Assembly: GCA_034190875.2 (NCBI GenBank)
Contig: CM067349.1
Span: 13,898,777-13,962,776, forward strand
Length of the DNA: 64,000 bases
Source of the DNA: Urechis unicinctus
Taxonomy: Eukaryota > Annelida > Polychaeta > Xenopneusta > Urechidae
Direction of reading: 5' to 3'
This document shows positions 20,287 to 28,424 of the stretch, piece after piece (position 1 is the first letter of the stretch; each line of letters begins with the position of its first letter). Under the pieces are notes generated by a model that worked only from the letters and a program-made list of their open reading frames with translations, searched no databases and had not been told where the DNA came from. Both the position numbers and the translations under genes were made by a program.

Positions 20287-20958
20287 TATAGCGCGGAAGT
20301 GGTGTCTTCCTCTCCACCGGCCCCTGTTGTTTCGGTGTTTGTTTTTTCCAAATTGACAGTGCTTAACTGTTGTTAAAGCCGCAGTTAAGGGAGCTAAAAA
20401 CATACCATAGCGATGATATAGCTCACAAGTGGCAGTGCTTAGCGCGTGTCCAACAAACGGGTCCGTCTCGAGGTCTGTAATTAGCCTTGGCTTGTGTTCT
20501 GGTTGGATTGGTAGAAACATACAAGCAATACCTGAGTACAGCTGTAGCAGTGTCTGACCTAGAGTACGTGTCATGCTGGCACCTAGCCGAGCCTCATATC
20601 TCACATACAGCTTTATGATCTCTTCATCAGACATTGATTCAACCTGGTCAATTGTAAGGCCATTCAAACCAAGGTACTGACGGCCCTGACCTCCGGCTAT
20701 GACGGCAGCAAGCCTATCTCTCTTAGAAGACATATTTACACCAGAGGTGCAACAAGGTTCCGCTCCCCCAGACTTTGTCTCCACTAAGTTAGTCGAGTCC
20801 TGTTCAAGGAGTTTATCAATAATGGTATCAGGATCCATGAATATACGTATACGCCTTCGAGCTTCAAAACACTGCACCGCTACCCAGATGAAGAAACCTA
20901 AATTGATTACTGAGGCAGCGGCTGCTATCAAGGCCAATATCACTTCAATCGACGGCAT
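20275..20958 (-). CDS. Membrane-anchored conserved Polinton virion-type protein
   Basis: 227 residues. N-terminal transmembrane segment (MPSIEVILALIAAAASVINL, continuing GFFIWVAVQ), a short RRRIRIF basic patch and IFMDPDTIIDKLLEQD. From internal Met76 a compact domain follows (SSKRDRLAAVIAGGQGRQYL, MSDEEIIKLYVRYEARLG, LYSGIACMFLPI, DPFVGHALSTATCELYHRYG, FLAPLTAALTTVKHCQFG). The second block alone resembles a conserved Polinton ORF, so this may be two fused genes or one with an internal start. The last 20 residues (after CQFGKNKH) are Arg-rich and run into the 22-bp repeats. The start overlaps the ATPase end by 14 bp. Confidence 0.7.
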   Translation of the reverse strand: MPSIEVILALIAAAASVINLGFFIWVAVQCFEARRRIRIFMDPDTIIDKLLEQDSTNLVETKSGGAEPCCTSGVNMSSKRDRLAAVIAGGQGRQYLGLNGLTIDQVESMSDEEIIKLYVRYEARLGASMTRTLGQTLLQLYSGIACMFLPIQPEHKPRLITDLETDPFVGHALSTATCELYHRYGMFLAPLTAALTTVKHCQFGKNKHRNNRGRWRGRHHFRAIVCV

Positions 20959-21532
20959 ATGCAGTAGGCTGATCAGTCTTCAGCAGCAGTTTTGCGTGCT
21001 TGGTCTTTGCTAGTAGTTGGCGTACTGTGGCACGTTCCTCCTTTGTTGGAATTACATCATTTTCAAGTAAGGCGTCTTCAAACGAGTCACGGTCCTTGGT
21101 GTGAAAGAGCACCATCCAGCGAGTCTGCTCACGTAAGTCCGTCAACACAGAGTTGTACTTTTGGGTGAGGACCCAGACACTTTGTTGCGCATGGCGGCCG
21201 CTAAAGGCCAGTTCGGATAACATGTCTTTCTTCTTGGTTAGGGCCTTTGTTGCCGAACAGTCATCAATAATGTATAGGGTTGGCTCGCCCTTAAAACAAT
21301 GGTAGAAAGCCCTCAGGTGGTCATGGAGCCGCTCCCCTGGATCAACCACGTACACCTCTGAATCATCCCACACCCATGACCGCGTCCGATAGGCCTCGTT
21401 GAAACGTACGGTAGGGCAGAGGATTACAATATGCTCGAAGGCACCAAAGAAGGGCCCTTCAAGTAGGTCGAGGATGAATGCGGTTTTCCCACATCCTGTC
21501 TGCCCCACAAACAATTGCCGAACAGGGGCCAT
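20945..21532 (-). CDS. A32-like genome-packaging ATPase (ATP)
   Basis: 195 residues, complete. Walker A GQTGCGKT (residues 10-17), Walker B LYIIDD (D90, D91) and the downstream sensor region SGRHAQQSVWVLTQ are those of the FtsK/HerA-type packaging ATPases of Polintons, adintoviruses and large DNA viruses. It would pump DNA into the capsid. Located 14 bp after the capsid gene on the same strand, and overlapping the next gene by 14 bp. No frameshift or stop. Confidence 0.92.
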   Translation of the reverse strand: MAPVRQLFVGQTGCGKTAFILDLLEGPFFGAFEHIVILCPTVRFNEAYRTRSWVWDDSEVYVVDPGERLHDHLRAFYHCFKGEPTLYIIDDCSATKALTKKKDMLSELAFSGRHAQQSVWVLTQKYNSVLTDLREQTRWMVLFHTKDRDSFEDALLENDVIPTKEERATVRQLLAKTKHAKLLLKTDQPTAYAVD

Positions 21533-21546
21533 CTGGAAATGTAAAC

Positions 21547-22845
21547 TTAGTAGACTGCGCTGACGAACCTGCCATCTTTAATGTTAAGCTGTGCATCCAT
21601 TACAATATACATATAAACGTTCAATGCACCGGCCGCCTCTGCCTTTTTCGTGATCTGTATGGTGATGCCCTCAGACGCATTCTCCACAGCCCTGCCACTA
21701 CCGTGCAGCTGGTCGTCATCACTCGTCCTTAAGTCGAGCCACAGAGCATACTTAGTGGTTAGGTACTCTCCTAGGGATACGTCTGACAATGCCAAGTCTT
21801 TTGCAGCTATTGCTACACTGGGGTCTCGTTTACACATTGCTGCACAGGCCTTCTTCACCTCGTCGTCCCACTGCTGGTAGCCACGCATGCCCTGGGCATA
21901 GAGCTGATTGGGGATGCCCTCAATGGTCACCTCGACCTTCGTTATCTTTGGGTTGTAGAACGACTCTGTTTTCCTGGCGTATGAAACATTGGTCGGGTCT
22001 TCAAAGAGCAGTAGGATGCCCTTCATGCTGCGAGCCGGCACGTTCAGGTTGATGTTCCACAGTGTATCTCTTTTATTGTATACAAGCTTCCTGTGACGAA
22101 GCACACGGTCATACAGAATCGAGAGTCGACCTGTGTACTGGGTGCGTATCATTCGGGCCAACTCTGTTTGGGTAACCATGTCATACTCCAGTGAGATGCC
22201 ATCAATTTTGTAGCTTGCAGCGGTGTCGCCTGTTGCGTGAATCACGCGGTTGTAGTCGTTGAACGTGAGCTCGTATTCCAGTCTGTCATTAAGCGCGCTC
22301 TGGTAGAATGGCATGTGGCTCTCGAGCAGTTCAAAATCAAGCGGAACGTAGAACCTGTTACCATACACATCGGCTACGGCCTTGTCCTCTTCCTCGGTAT
22401 CAACCTTGTCTCCTGCCCCCAGTCGTATCTTAGTTGCGTTTCTATCATCTGATGTGTCAATGCCCTGGTACTGAAGGCCCTGTCTCTCCTGTGCTGTCCG
22501 CCACAAGTCGTGGTAACAGTGGTACATATCGCTGTCATCAATAGACATGACCTCATTGCCAGAAATCTTGATTGTCATTTTCTTAACCACAGCGCGACCC
22601 AAGTTTTGCACAACGCTGCGGTTAACATCAGTCGAGGTCAGCGTGATTGTAAAGGCCAGCCGTGCTGTCCCTGGAACAATGACGTCTTCTGCACCTAGAT
22701 TGGGGAAGCGAACCAGCAGTTGTGGGTTCTGATCAATAGTGCTTGGATTGTTTGTAACGACTACAGATTGTCGCACGCCCTTTACCCCAAGGGGTTCGCG
22801 TATCCGGCGGTGTGGGTTTAGTTTGCGTCCGTAAGTACTCGTCAT
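21547..22845 (-). CDS. Putative major capsid protein (double-jelly-roll type)
   Basis: 432 residues, uninterrupted. N-terminal part has NNPSTIDQNPQLLVRFPNLG, EDVIVPGTARLAFTITLTST and NLGRAVVKKMTIKISGNEVM (residues 32-100), the strand-loop-strand pattern of double-jelly-roll capsid proteins (order-to-strand-to-IGG-like motif). Further conserved blocks are VADVYGNRFYVPLDFELLES, YKIDGISLEYDMV and NLNVPARSMKGILLLFEDP. I recognise it as the F54H12.2-like Polinton family; assignment as capsid rests on that family, on gene order directly before the packaging ATPase, and on the motif pattern. It is somewhat short for a double jelly roll, so a different structural role is possible. Confidence 0.78.
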   Translation of the reverse strand: MTSTYGRKLNPHRRIREPLGVKGVRQSVVVTNNPSTIDQNPQLLVRFPNLGAEDVIVPGTARLAFTITLTSTDVNRSVVQNLGRAVVKKMTIKISGNEVMSIDDSDMYHCYHDLWRTAQERQGLQYQGIDTSDDRNATKIRLGAGDKVDTEEEDKAVADVYGNRFYVPLDFELLESHMPFYQSALNDRLEYELTFNDYNRVIHATGDTAASYKIDGISLEYDMVTQTELARMIRTQYTGRLSILYDRVLRHRKLVYNKRDTLWNINLNVPARSMKGILLLFEDPTNVSYARKTESFYNPKITKVEVTIEGIPNQLYAQGMRGYQQWDDEVKKACAAMCKRDPSVAIAAKDLALSDVSLGEYLTTKYALWLDLRTSDDDQLHGSGRAVENASEGITIQITKKAEAAGALNVYMYIVMDAQLNIKDGRFVSAVY

Positions 22846-22885
22846 GTTGAATGTTTAATTACACTTATATCTTTAACACACAGAC
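22846..22885. promoter_or_regulatory. 40-bp divergent intergenic region between capsid and coil/membrane genes
   Basis: Only 40 bp separate two opposite start codons. The centre contains TTATATCTTTAACA. The equivalent gaps of the outer elements (10262-10301, 57155-57194), read in the same sense, keep TATATCTTTAACA although flanking bases differ. This is a good candidate for a bidirectional core promoter (TATA-like); start sites are not known. Confidence 0.5.
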
Positions 22886-24211
22886 ATGGAGTTTGATAAC
22901 CCAGCATTTGACGACCCTGAGGAGGAAGGGGCTATGGGTGGGGATAGGAATGAGACTAGCTTGGATGATGAGGAGACTAACATGATTGACGAAACTTTAG
23001 ATACGTCGTACTCGAATATGCCATCATGGGCTATTATTGAAATGCCTGCTGGGTTAACAGAAGATCAGGTGGCTTCCAAAGAAGAAACTGAAGTCTTAGT
23101 TAAGAGGTGGGAGAAGGCAGTGTCTAAGCATGGGCTGCAGGCCACTCTGGAGTTTAGATCGTCTCAACAAGGGGACCTTTGTGTTAAGTGGGACCGAGAA
23201 TGGAATCTTCTGACATGGAAGAACAATCCAAACAAATTCCTCTCTCCTAGGAGTATCCTAGATTAAGGTGGTACACCGCTTGCTCGGGCTCTTGGAGTGA
23301 CCGCTGAACTATCCACAGCAGCAGTAAAAGCCCTACAAGGCGTTGACGAAGCTGCTGCTAAAGCAGAAGCTGCACTTCCAAAGTTAGAAATGAGCAGCCT
23401 TGAAGCTGTGACAGAGCAAGGTGGTGTGGAAGAAACAGGATTCATAGAGGACGTTCATAACACCATCCAAGACCTAGGTACACAAACAGACAACGAACTA
23501 CCACTCAGAGAGCTTATAGGGCTTGACAAGGCTATGCAGACCCAGAGGGGTGAGCTGGTCAACAACCTAGCTAAGATAACTGAGTTAGAAAGGGATATAA
23601 AACATCGGAAAGCTAAAATGGCAAGCCTGGAGGAGGAAGGGAGGGGTGATAGTCGAGCATGGAGATTCCAAGCAAATGAGCTTGCATAGCTGCAGGACCT
23701 GCGGAGTGCCCGTATTGAGGCTGCCTCTGAAAACCGTAACCGTCTAAGGACCCAAATTAACCGCATCAGGGAAACGATCAACAGACTTCTTAACGAGGGC
23801 ACAACACTAGCTGAGCGTGTACGCGACCTGTTCCGGGAGCAGGGTATAACAATCGCCTCCATACTCACTGCGATTGGATTGGCAATCTCGACCCTTGTAG
23901 TTGCTTTGACGGGCGGAGGGAGCACTAGTCCAACCCCGGCACCAACGCCGACACCAGCTGATAAGCCTGGTTTAAAGGAATGGATTAAAAAACAGCTGAA
24001 CTCCTTGGCAAACGTCCTGAAGGGCCTAGCCGGTAAGGCAGCAGCTGCCCTTCCAGGAATAATTGGCTCCATCGTATCATGGCTGCTTACGTCAGCTGCA
24101 AAGGTGGCTGGTTGGATGGCAGAACATGTATGGGCCGCAGTTGTGGCGGTGGGGGGAGTTATCCTCCTGATACTCCGTGACTTACTACGTAGCAAACCAA
24201 AGCACAGCTAA
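22886..24211 (+). pseudogene. Polinton coiled-coil/C-terminal membrane protein with two in-frame stops
   Basis: One reading frame of 441 codons. N-terminus MEFDNPAFDDPEEEG, acidic; a middle coiled coil (GELVNNLAKITELERDIKHR; IEAASENRNRLRTQINRIRE); then FREQGITIASILTAIGLAIS (membrane), a Thr/Pro linker (SPTPAPTPTPADK), an amphipathic helix with IIGSIVSWLL and a last hydrophobic helix VVAVGGVILLILRDLL. TAA at 23264-23266 and TAG at 23687-23689 interrupt it; the frame is the same before, between and after. I recognise this as a conserved Polinton protein; membrane remodelling or fusion has been guessed for such proteins but is not shown here. The last 27 bp overlap the convergent gene at 24185. 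Confidence 0.85.
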
Positions 24212-25498
24212 GCCTATAGCGATTCCGCCTACAATAAGAGCGGTTTTCTCATCCTCGTGCGCCCCACGCAGACCGGTCTCGGACATAGGGGCGGGCCCTG
24301 GAGAGGAGAGTTCCATATCTGTATCTGGCGGAGGGTCAAAGCTTCCTCTATCTGGAACCACCTGAACCGAGTTGACATCAGCATTGCTGCCTATCTGCTG
24401 CTCCTCAGTTGCAATGGTAATCATATTGTTGTACCCAGCAACGTCTCCAATGGCGAGGCTCATATCAGACGGAGCCATGTACAGGCCCGTTCCAAACACA
24501 TAATCAACCTTTGAGGAGGCATTCTGGAGGACGTTCTGATACCGTCGGATGGATGATGGAATATCCACTGGGGAGTTGATGGCATCCTCAACGTTAGCCT
24601 GAAATTGTTTTTGGGCATCAAAGGACGTTCCAACACCTAGTATCTCTGAGCGGGTCTGCGCCTGAGCACTAAGAATGGCCCAGACATAGGTCCGAATGCT
24701 GTCGTTAATTTGCTCAACGCCAGTCTGTGTAAAGCCCTCAGACGTGTCCAGTATGAAGGTACTCCAGGCCTCGTCTGATTCAGGTCCCTGTGCTAGATGC
24801 AGAACAGCACCCATTTTCTCCTGAAAGGATTGTAGGTTACTCGCGTGGGCAAAACCTGGCTTTGTATCCTTTTCCGCCTCAAAGGCCATCCGTGTAGGGT
24901 CATAACGAACGTTTCGACCAGCAACCTTGACGACACTCCCGTAACCATACGCATCATGTGCATATAAGATACCAAGGCCACTATTAGCTACGGTTGCCTT
25001 CTGACGCCAGTCTGTGTTTGGTTGAACACCAAAGTTAGTGCAGAGTCTGTCATATGCTCTCTTGTCATATGTATTGTTATAGGGGTCATAGGCATGATCC
25101 TGAGGTAGAGGCGCTTGCAGTTCTGCTAATAGGCGACGCACTGTGTAATAAAGGTGAAAGGTGTAGAGAGCTTTCATGAGTGGAATCCCAGCCTCGAGGT
25201 GGTCCTGGGAGGACACGCCGCAGCCGGCTGATGCACAACACACTGCAAAGTTTAACTGGTTCTGCCAAAACTGCATTGGATTTGTCAACCAGTCTTTTAC
25301 TACTTTGTCCGCTGTTACCGGCGGCACCTTATAGTTACTGAATAGATCAGGAAACTTTGCTGTGAATGTACCACCATTGTGAACAACTTGAATTGTTTGT
25401 CGGGTTAGTTTATCTCCCGCACCATATGTGGCTGGATACACCCCGCCCGCACCATATGAGGTAGCTTTTCTATTGAAACTAAAGGCTTGTTTATTCAT
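24185..25498 (-). CDS. Conserved 438-residue Polinton protein of unknown role, C-terminal membrane anchor
   Basis: Starts MNKQAFSFNRKATSYGAGG (the Met five codons upstream at 25513 is inside the opposite gene; the second copy starts at the matching Met). Conserved blocks: DWLTNPMQFWQNQLNFAVCC, PLMKALYTFHLYYTVRRLL, NTDWRQKATVANSGLGIL, TYVWAILSAQAQTRSEIL, NASSKVDYVFGTGLYM. Tail is acidic/Pro-rich (DPPPDTDMELSSPGPAP) and ends in a transmembrane helix ALIVGGIAIGLAVLW. Both outer elements keep remnants. Probably a structural virion protein; I cannot assign a fold. It faces the penton gene with only 6 bp between start codons. Confidence 0.75.
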   Translation of the reverse strand: MNKQAFSFNRKATSYGAGGVYPATYGAGDKLTRQTIQVVHNGGTFTAKFPDLFSNYKVPPVTADKVVKDWLTNPMQFWQNQLNFAVCCASAGCGVSSQDHLEAGIPLMKALYTFHLYYTVRRLLAELQAPLPQDHAYDPYNNTYDKRAYDRLCTNFGVQPNTDWRQKATVANSGLGILYAHDAYGYGSVVKVAGRNVRYDPTRMAFEAEKDTKPGFAHASNLQSFQEKMGAVLHLAQGPESDEAWSTFILDTSEGFTQTGVEQINDSIRTYVWAILSAQAQTRSEILGVGTSFDAQKQFQANVEDAINSPVDIPSSIRRYQNVLQNASSKVDYVFGTGLYMAPSDMSLAIGDVAGYNNMITIATEEQQIGSNADVNSVQVVPDRGSFDPPPDTDMELSSPGPAPMSETGLRGAHEDEKTALIVGGIAIGLAVLWFAT

Positions 25499-25504
25499 AG
25501 TGCT

Positions 25505-26221
25505 ATGTATCACACTCTGTCAAATGTACAAAGCGGCGAAATCCTATTTACAATAGTGTCCCTGCAAAATCCTATTGACAATAGTGTGGGTGATCTATAC
25601 GTAGGTCTTAGGTCAATCACGTATACTATGGGTTGGTATAACATTGAATCAGATGTGCCCCTTCTATGGCTGCCAGATAGTTCTGGCCCAGGGGGGTTAA
25701 AACGTTCCAGTCTCCCGCCTGGCCTCTGGAGCTTCAAGCGTATACAGGAGGAATTTGAATTTATAAATTGGGATATTTTAGGTCCTAGTTTGGAGGTTGA
25801 TGATTCAACTGGGATTGTTACCCTCTCAATTCCTTCTGGGTCTTTACGATGTGACGGTGTGTTAAAAATATTAGGTCTTGATACCGGTCTGGGTGGAGGA
25901 TGGATTCCTTCAGGTCTTCACAAAGGCGACCGGCCCGTGAACTTTAGCATCTTTAACCCACTTTATGTCCACCTCGATCAAGTCAGTACCACGCACAACA
26001 TGCTTGATGGTGCGCCCACTACGCTTCTTGAAGTTGTGGGCTGTGGGGGCAGCTCTTTTGGTGATATTATAACCACAAACATTGCTAATCCTGTGTCAAA
26101 ACGTGTTACTGTCGGAGCTGTGAATGAGTTAAAGGTTCAGATAAGAGATAATAAGGGACGTTTATTGAACAATCACGACCTTCCTATTGGCGTTGTTCTT
26201 CAATTTACAAGATGTCAATAA
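25505..26221 (+). CDS. Penton-like minor capsid protein (single jelly roll)
   Basis: 238 residues from MYHTLSNVQSG. The C-terminal third (LLEVVGCGGSSFGDIITTNI, then KRVTVGAVNELKVQIRDNKG and a final strand with VVLQF) has the pattern I know from Polinton minor capsid proteins: a hydrophobic strand, a variable loop, then IEI(D/R)D-G-x-hh and a last beta strand. Jelly-roll pentons occupy capsid vertices. Expected size is 230-260 residues, so this is full length. It overlaps the fibre gene by 10 bp, implying joint expression, and a vertex protein next to a fibre makes sense. Confidence 0.78.
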   Translation: MYHTLSNVQSGEILFTIVSLQNPIDNSVGDLYVGLRSITYTMGWYNIESDVPLLWLPDSSGPGGLKRSSLPPGLWSFKRIQEEFEFINWDILGPSLEVDDSTGIVTLSIPSGSLRCDGVLKILGLDTGLGGGWIPSGLHKGDRPVNFSIFNPLYVHLDQVSTTHNMLDGAPTTLLEVVGCGGSSFGDIITTNIANPVSKRVTVGAVNELKVQIRDNKGRLLNNHDLPIGVVLQFTRCQ

Positions 26222-26872
26222 AGGCGAGTATTTATGGAACTCAACTGAAAACGGATCAGGGCGGCGCCGACCTCTCGGAATATGCTACAAAGACCTATGT
26301 ATCTATTGGCGACTCACAAAAAATGGATAAAAGTGGCGGTACTATGACTGGAGACCTTGAAATGGGAGATAATAAAATTGTTCAGTTGGGAGACCCAATA
26401 TTGCCAACGGATGCTGCTAATAGAAAGTATGTTGATGACAGACATAGACAGCATCGCAGGGACCTGAGAGAACACATAAGCTCCCAAACGAAACATCTCA
26501 TTACTATTTGGGCAGAAGCAAGTGGCCCCCTTCGCAGAGGATATGAGTGGTCGTTTGGCCATGGGGCTAGGGGTCGAGACTCACAAGACTCAAGCTGTGG
26601 ATATACCATGACATGTGGTGGTAAGATCATTCGTATGGGGTTGTGTTCTGGTGTTGGTGCTGATACTGCTGCTATAACAGTCGTTCCTGTTATTAATGGA
26701 ACGAATCAAGCGGTAGGAATAAGTAAAGCCTGCTGACCAACGGGCTGTTGTAGTATATTTAGAACCGCCTTTACAGCTGGAAGAAGGCAACGTTATTAAC
26801 TTTTATACAACCGCACAAAACAGAGGGGCGACTTGGTCTGTAGCTTCATTCCTAATTGAACTTGATATATAG
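26212..26872 (+). pseudogene. Fibre-like protein with phage-tail-fibre-type motif, one frameshift
   Basis: N-terminus MSIKASIYGTQLKTDQGGA, then SGGTMTGDLEMGDNKIVQLG and DAANRKYVDDR (residues about 42-77): the GDLxMGxNKIxxL...DAANxxYVD signature seen in trimeric tail fibres of phages and in some adintovirus/Polinton fibres. A beta-rich C-terminal head follows (residues 95 on). The first frame stops at 26736; a one-base shift near 26731 lets the second frame continue about 46 more codons to TAG at 26870-26872, ending SVASFLIELDI. The outer copies keep that same tail, so the shift is a lesion or an assembly error. Probable host-attachment fibre. Confidence 0.8.
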
Positions 26873-26893
26873 ACTTATGTATACAAAGACAGT

Positions 26894-27449
26894 ATGAAAC
26901 AAAAAACCAACGACTGCACCGTTAAATCCGGAGCCTCCTCCATGTGATCTGGGGCACTCCTATCGGCTGAATGATATCAGTCTTAAGAAGCAATACCTTG
27001 AGAAAGAAATTGAAAAATATGGTGCTATGTACAAAAAATATAGGTGTGCAGTAAACTCAGTGGACGCTGTAGACACTGCTTTAGTTGCTGTGGGTATGTG
27101 TCTTGGCGCAAGTGGTGTAGGTGTAATGTCTACAATAGTTGCCATTCCTATTGCCACAGTGTTGGGTGCTACTGGAGCCGCTTGTGGGCTACTTGTAATT
27201 GCTGGAAAATTCATCAGTAGGCGGCTGACCATTAAGTTAAAAAGGCATGACAAGATCCGCATTCTCGCTCAGAGCAAATTGAATACCATTGCTGACATTG
27301 TATTGGCGGCGCTTGAAGATGGGTATATCTCAGATGATGAGTTTAAGCTCGTTTTGGTCGAGATCATGAAATATAGTCAAATGAAAAGTGACATTAAAGC
27401 AAAATGTTTGAAAGCGGCAGAATCGCCCCCTAGACCTGCTAAGGTATGA
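26894..27449 (+). pseudogene. Hydrophobic Polinton protein, frameshift in an A tract near its start
   Basis: The clear part begins at Met 27027 (MYKKYRCAVNSVDAVDTALV; 140 residues). It holds a long hydrophobic Gly/Ala/Val/Ile hairpin, a basic helix (SRRLTIKLKRHDKIRILAQS) and an acidic C-terminal half with SDDEFKLVLVEIMKY. Upstream codons in the same frame remain open and match the outer copy, back to an ATG at 26894 that is out of frame by one base; the run of six A near 26901-26906 is the likely place. It lies after the fibre and before the nuclease. Function unknown; the hairpin could insert into a membrane. Confidence 0.7.
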
Positions 27450-27470
27450 CCCGGACAGTCCATTTGAAGT

Positions 27471-28424
27471 GTGGGGGTTGCTAGATATAATGGTTGCAAC
27501 GATCATACTGGAGTCAAACAAAATACGGACCAGTGGGAGACCATGAGGAAGGGCTGCGTTGGAGGAAGTGACTACTCCTCTATCATAGGGCAAAACTACT
27601 TCAGCAGCTATAGCAAGAAGCTGACAGAAAAAACTAGCAACGGGGGTGTTCGCTTTAGCGCACCCTGCCTCTGGGGTACGACTTTTGAGGAGGTTGCAAT
27701 TGCGGTATTGGAGAAGGTGTACGACACCAAGGTCTACGGAAATAATATCTATATTGATGGCGGCGCGACGGCCTACTCTCCGGATGGCTTTTGTGTGCTC
27801 CCAATCCGGCAGGCTGGAGTGGATGCTGTCTGTCTGGGGCATCCTGAGGAGGTTGTACTGCTCGAGATAAAGTGCCCCTACACTCGGAGTCCTGGGAGGG
27901 TGATTCCGAATATGTATAAGCCTCAGGTTCTGTTGGGGTTGCACCACAGTCCGGTGGCGACCATCGGGGTGTTTGTCGACTGCGTTTTCAAGTTGTGCTC
28001 CTTTAAGGACCTGGGGAGAGCTGAGACGTATAACCAGGTGTATCACAAGGATCAGAAGAAGTATAAGGAGACGGTGGCTTGGGGGTGGGTGGGGGTGGAG
28101 GGGCTTGAAGACGGCGACTATAGTGCGAACGGGAGATTTGATAGTTGCTTGGGCTTGGAACAGGAGCATCACGGTCCTTGGTTGGGAAGACCGAGTGGGA
28201 CCACAGAGAGGCCGACGGGGGCTTTCTACTGTTGGAAGCTCTTTATGATGAGATTGATAACCGCTCGTCCTGATCCCGACTTTATCGAGAAGAACGACGC
28301 TAAGGTTGCCCAGTTTATACAGGACCTCAACCACGTGAAAAATGGAACTTACAGCGACGGTCGCAGATATTTATCACTCAATAACCTCTACGTGACTAAC
28401 TACTGGTGTGGGCCTATACCATAG
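27471..28424 (+). CDS. Lambda-exonuclease/YqaJ-type PD-(D/E)XK nuclease
   Basis: About 317 codons. N-terminal WETMRKGCVGGSDYSSIIG matches the GxSD-hhG opening of YqaJ-type recombinases; CLWGTTFEEVAI is the conserved WG-xxxE helix; the catalytic site is D105 (YSPDGFCV) with E132 and K134 (LLEIKCPY); PQVLLGL and GVFVDCVFKL follow. Such 5'-3' exonucleases resect DNA for single-strand annealing in phages and large DNA viruses (asfarvirus D345L type). The frame begins at a GTG; the first in-frame ATG is 27543, after the Trp, and an ATG at 27446 is out of frame, so the true N-terminus is uncertain. The stop at 28422-28424 lies inside the right inverted repeat. Confidence 0.82.
   Translation: MGVARYNGCNDHTGVKQNTDQWETMRKGCVGGSDYSSIIGQNYFSSYSKKLTEKTSNGGVRFSAPCLWGTTFEEVAIAVLEKVYDTKVYGNNIYIDGGATAYSPDGFCVLPIRQAGVDAVCLGHPEEVVLLEIKCPYTRSPGRVIPNMYKPQVLLGLHHSPVATIGVFVDCVFKLCSFKDLGRAETYNQVYHKDQKKYKETVAWGWVGVEGLEDGDYSANGRFDSCLGLEQEHHGPWLGRPSGTTERPTGAFYCWKLFMMRLITARPDPDFIEKNDAKVAQFIQDLNHVKNGTYSDGRRYLSLNNLYVTNYWCGPIP

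Noticed and set aside
23455-24195. Long minus-strand frame of 246 codons
   Set aside because: Antisense to the coil/membrane gene; Ser/Leu/Arg-rich shadow with no family features.
27330-28334. Long minus-strand frame of 334 codons
   Set aside because: Antisense to the nuclease gene, whose catalytic motifs make the plus strand the coding one.
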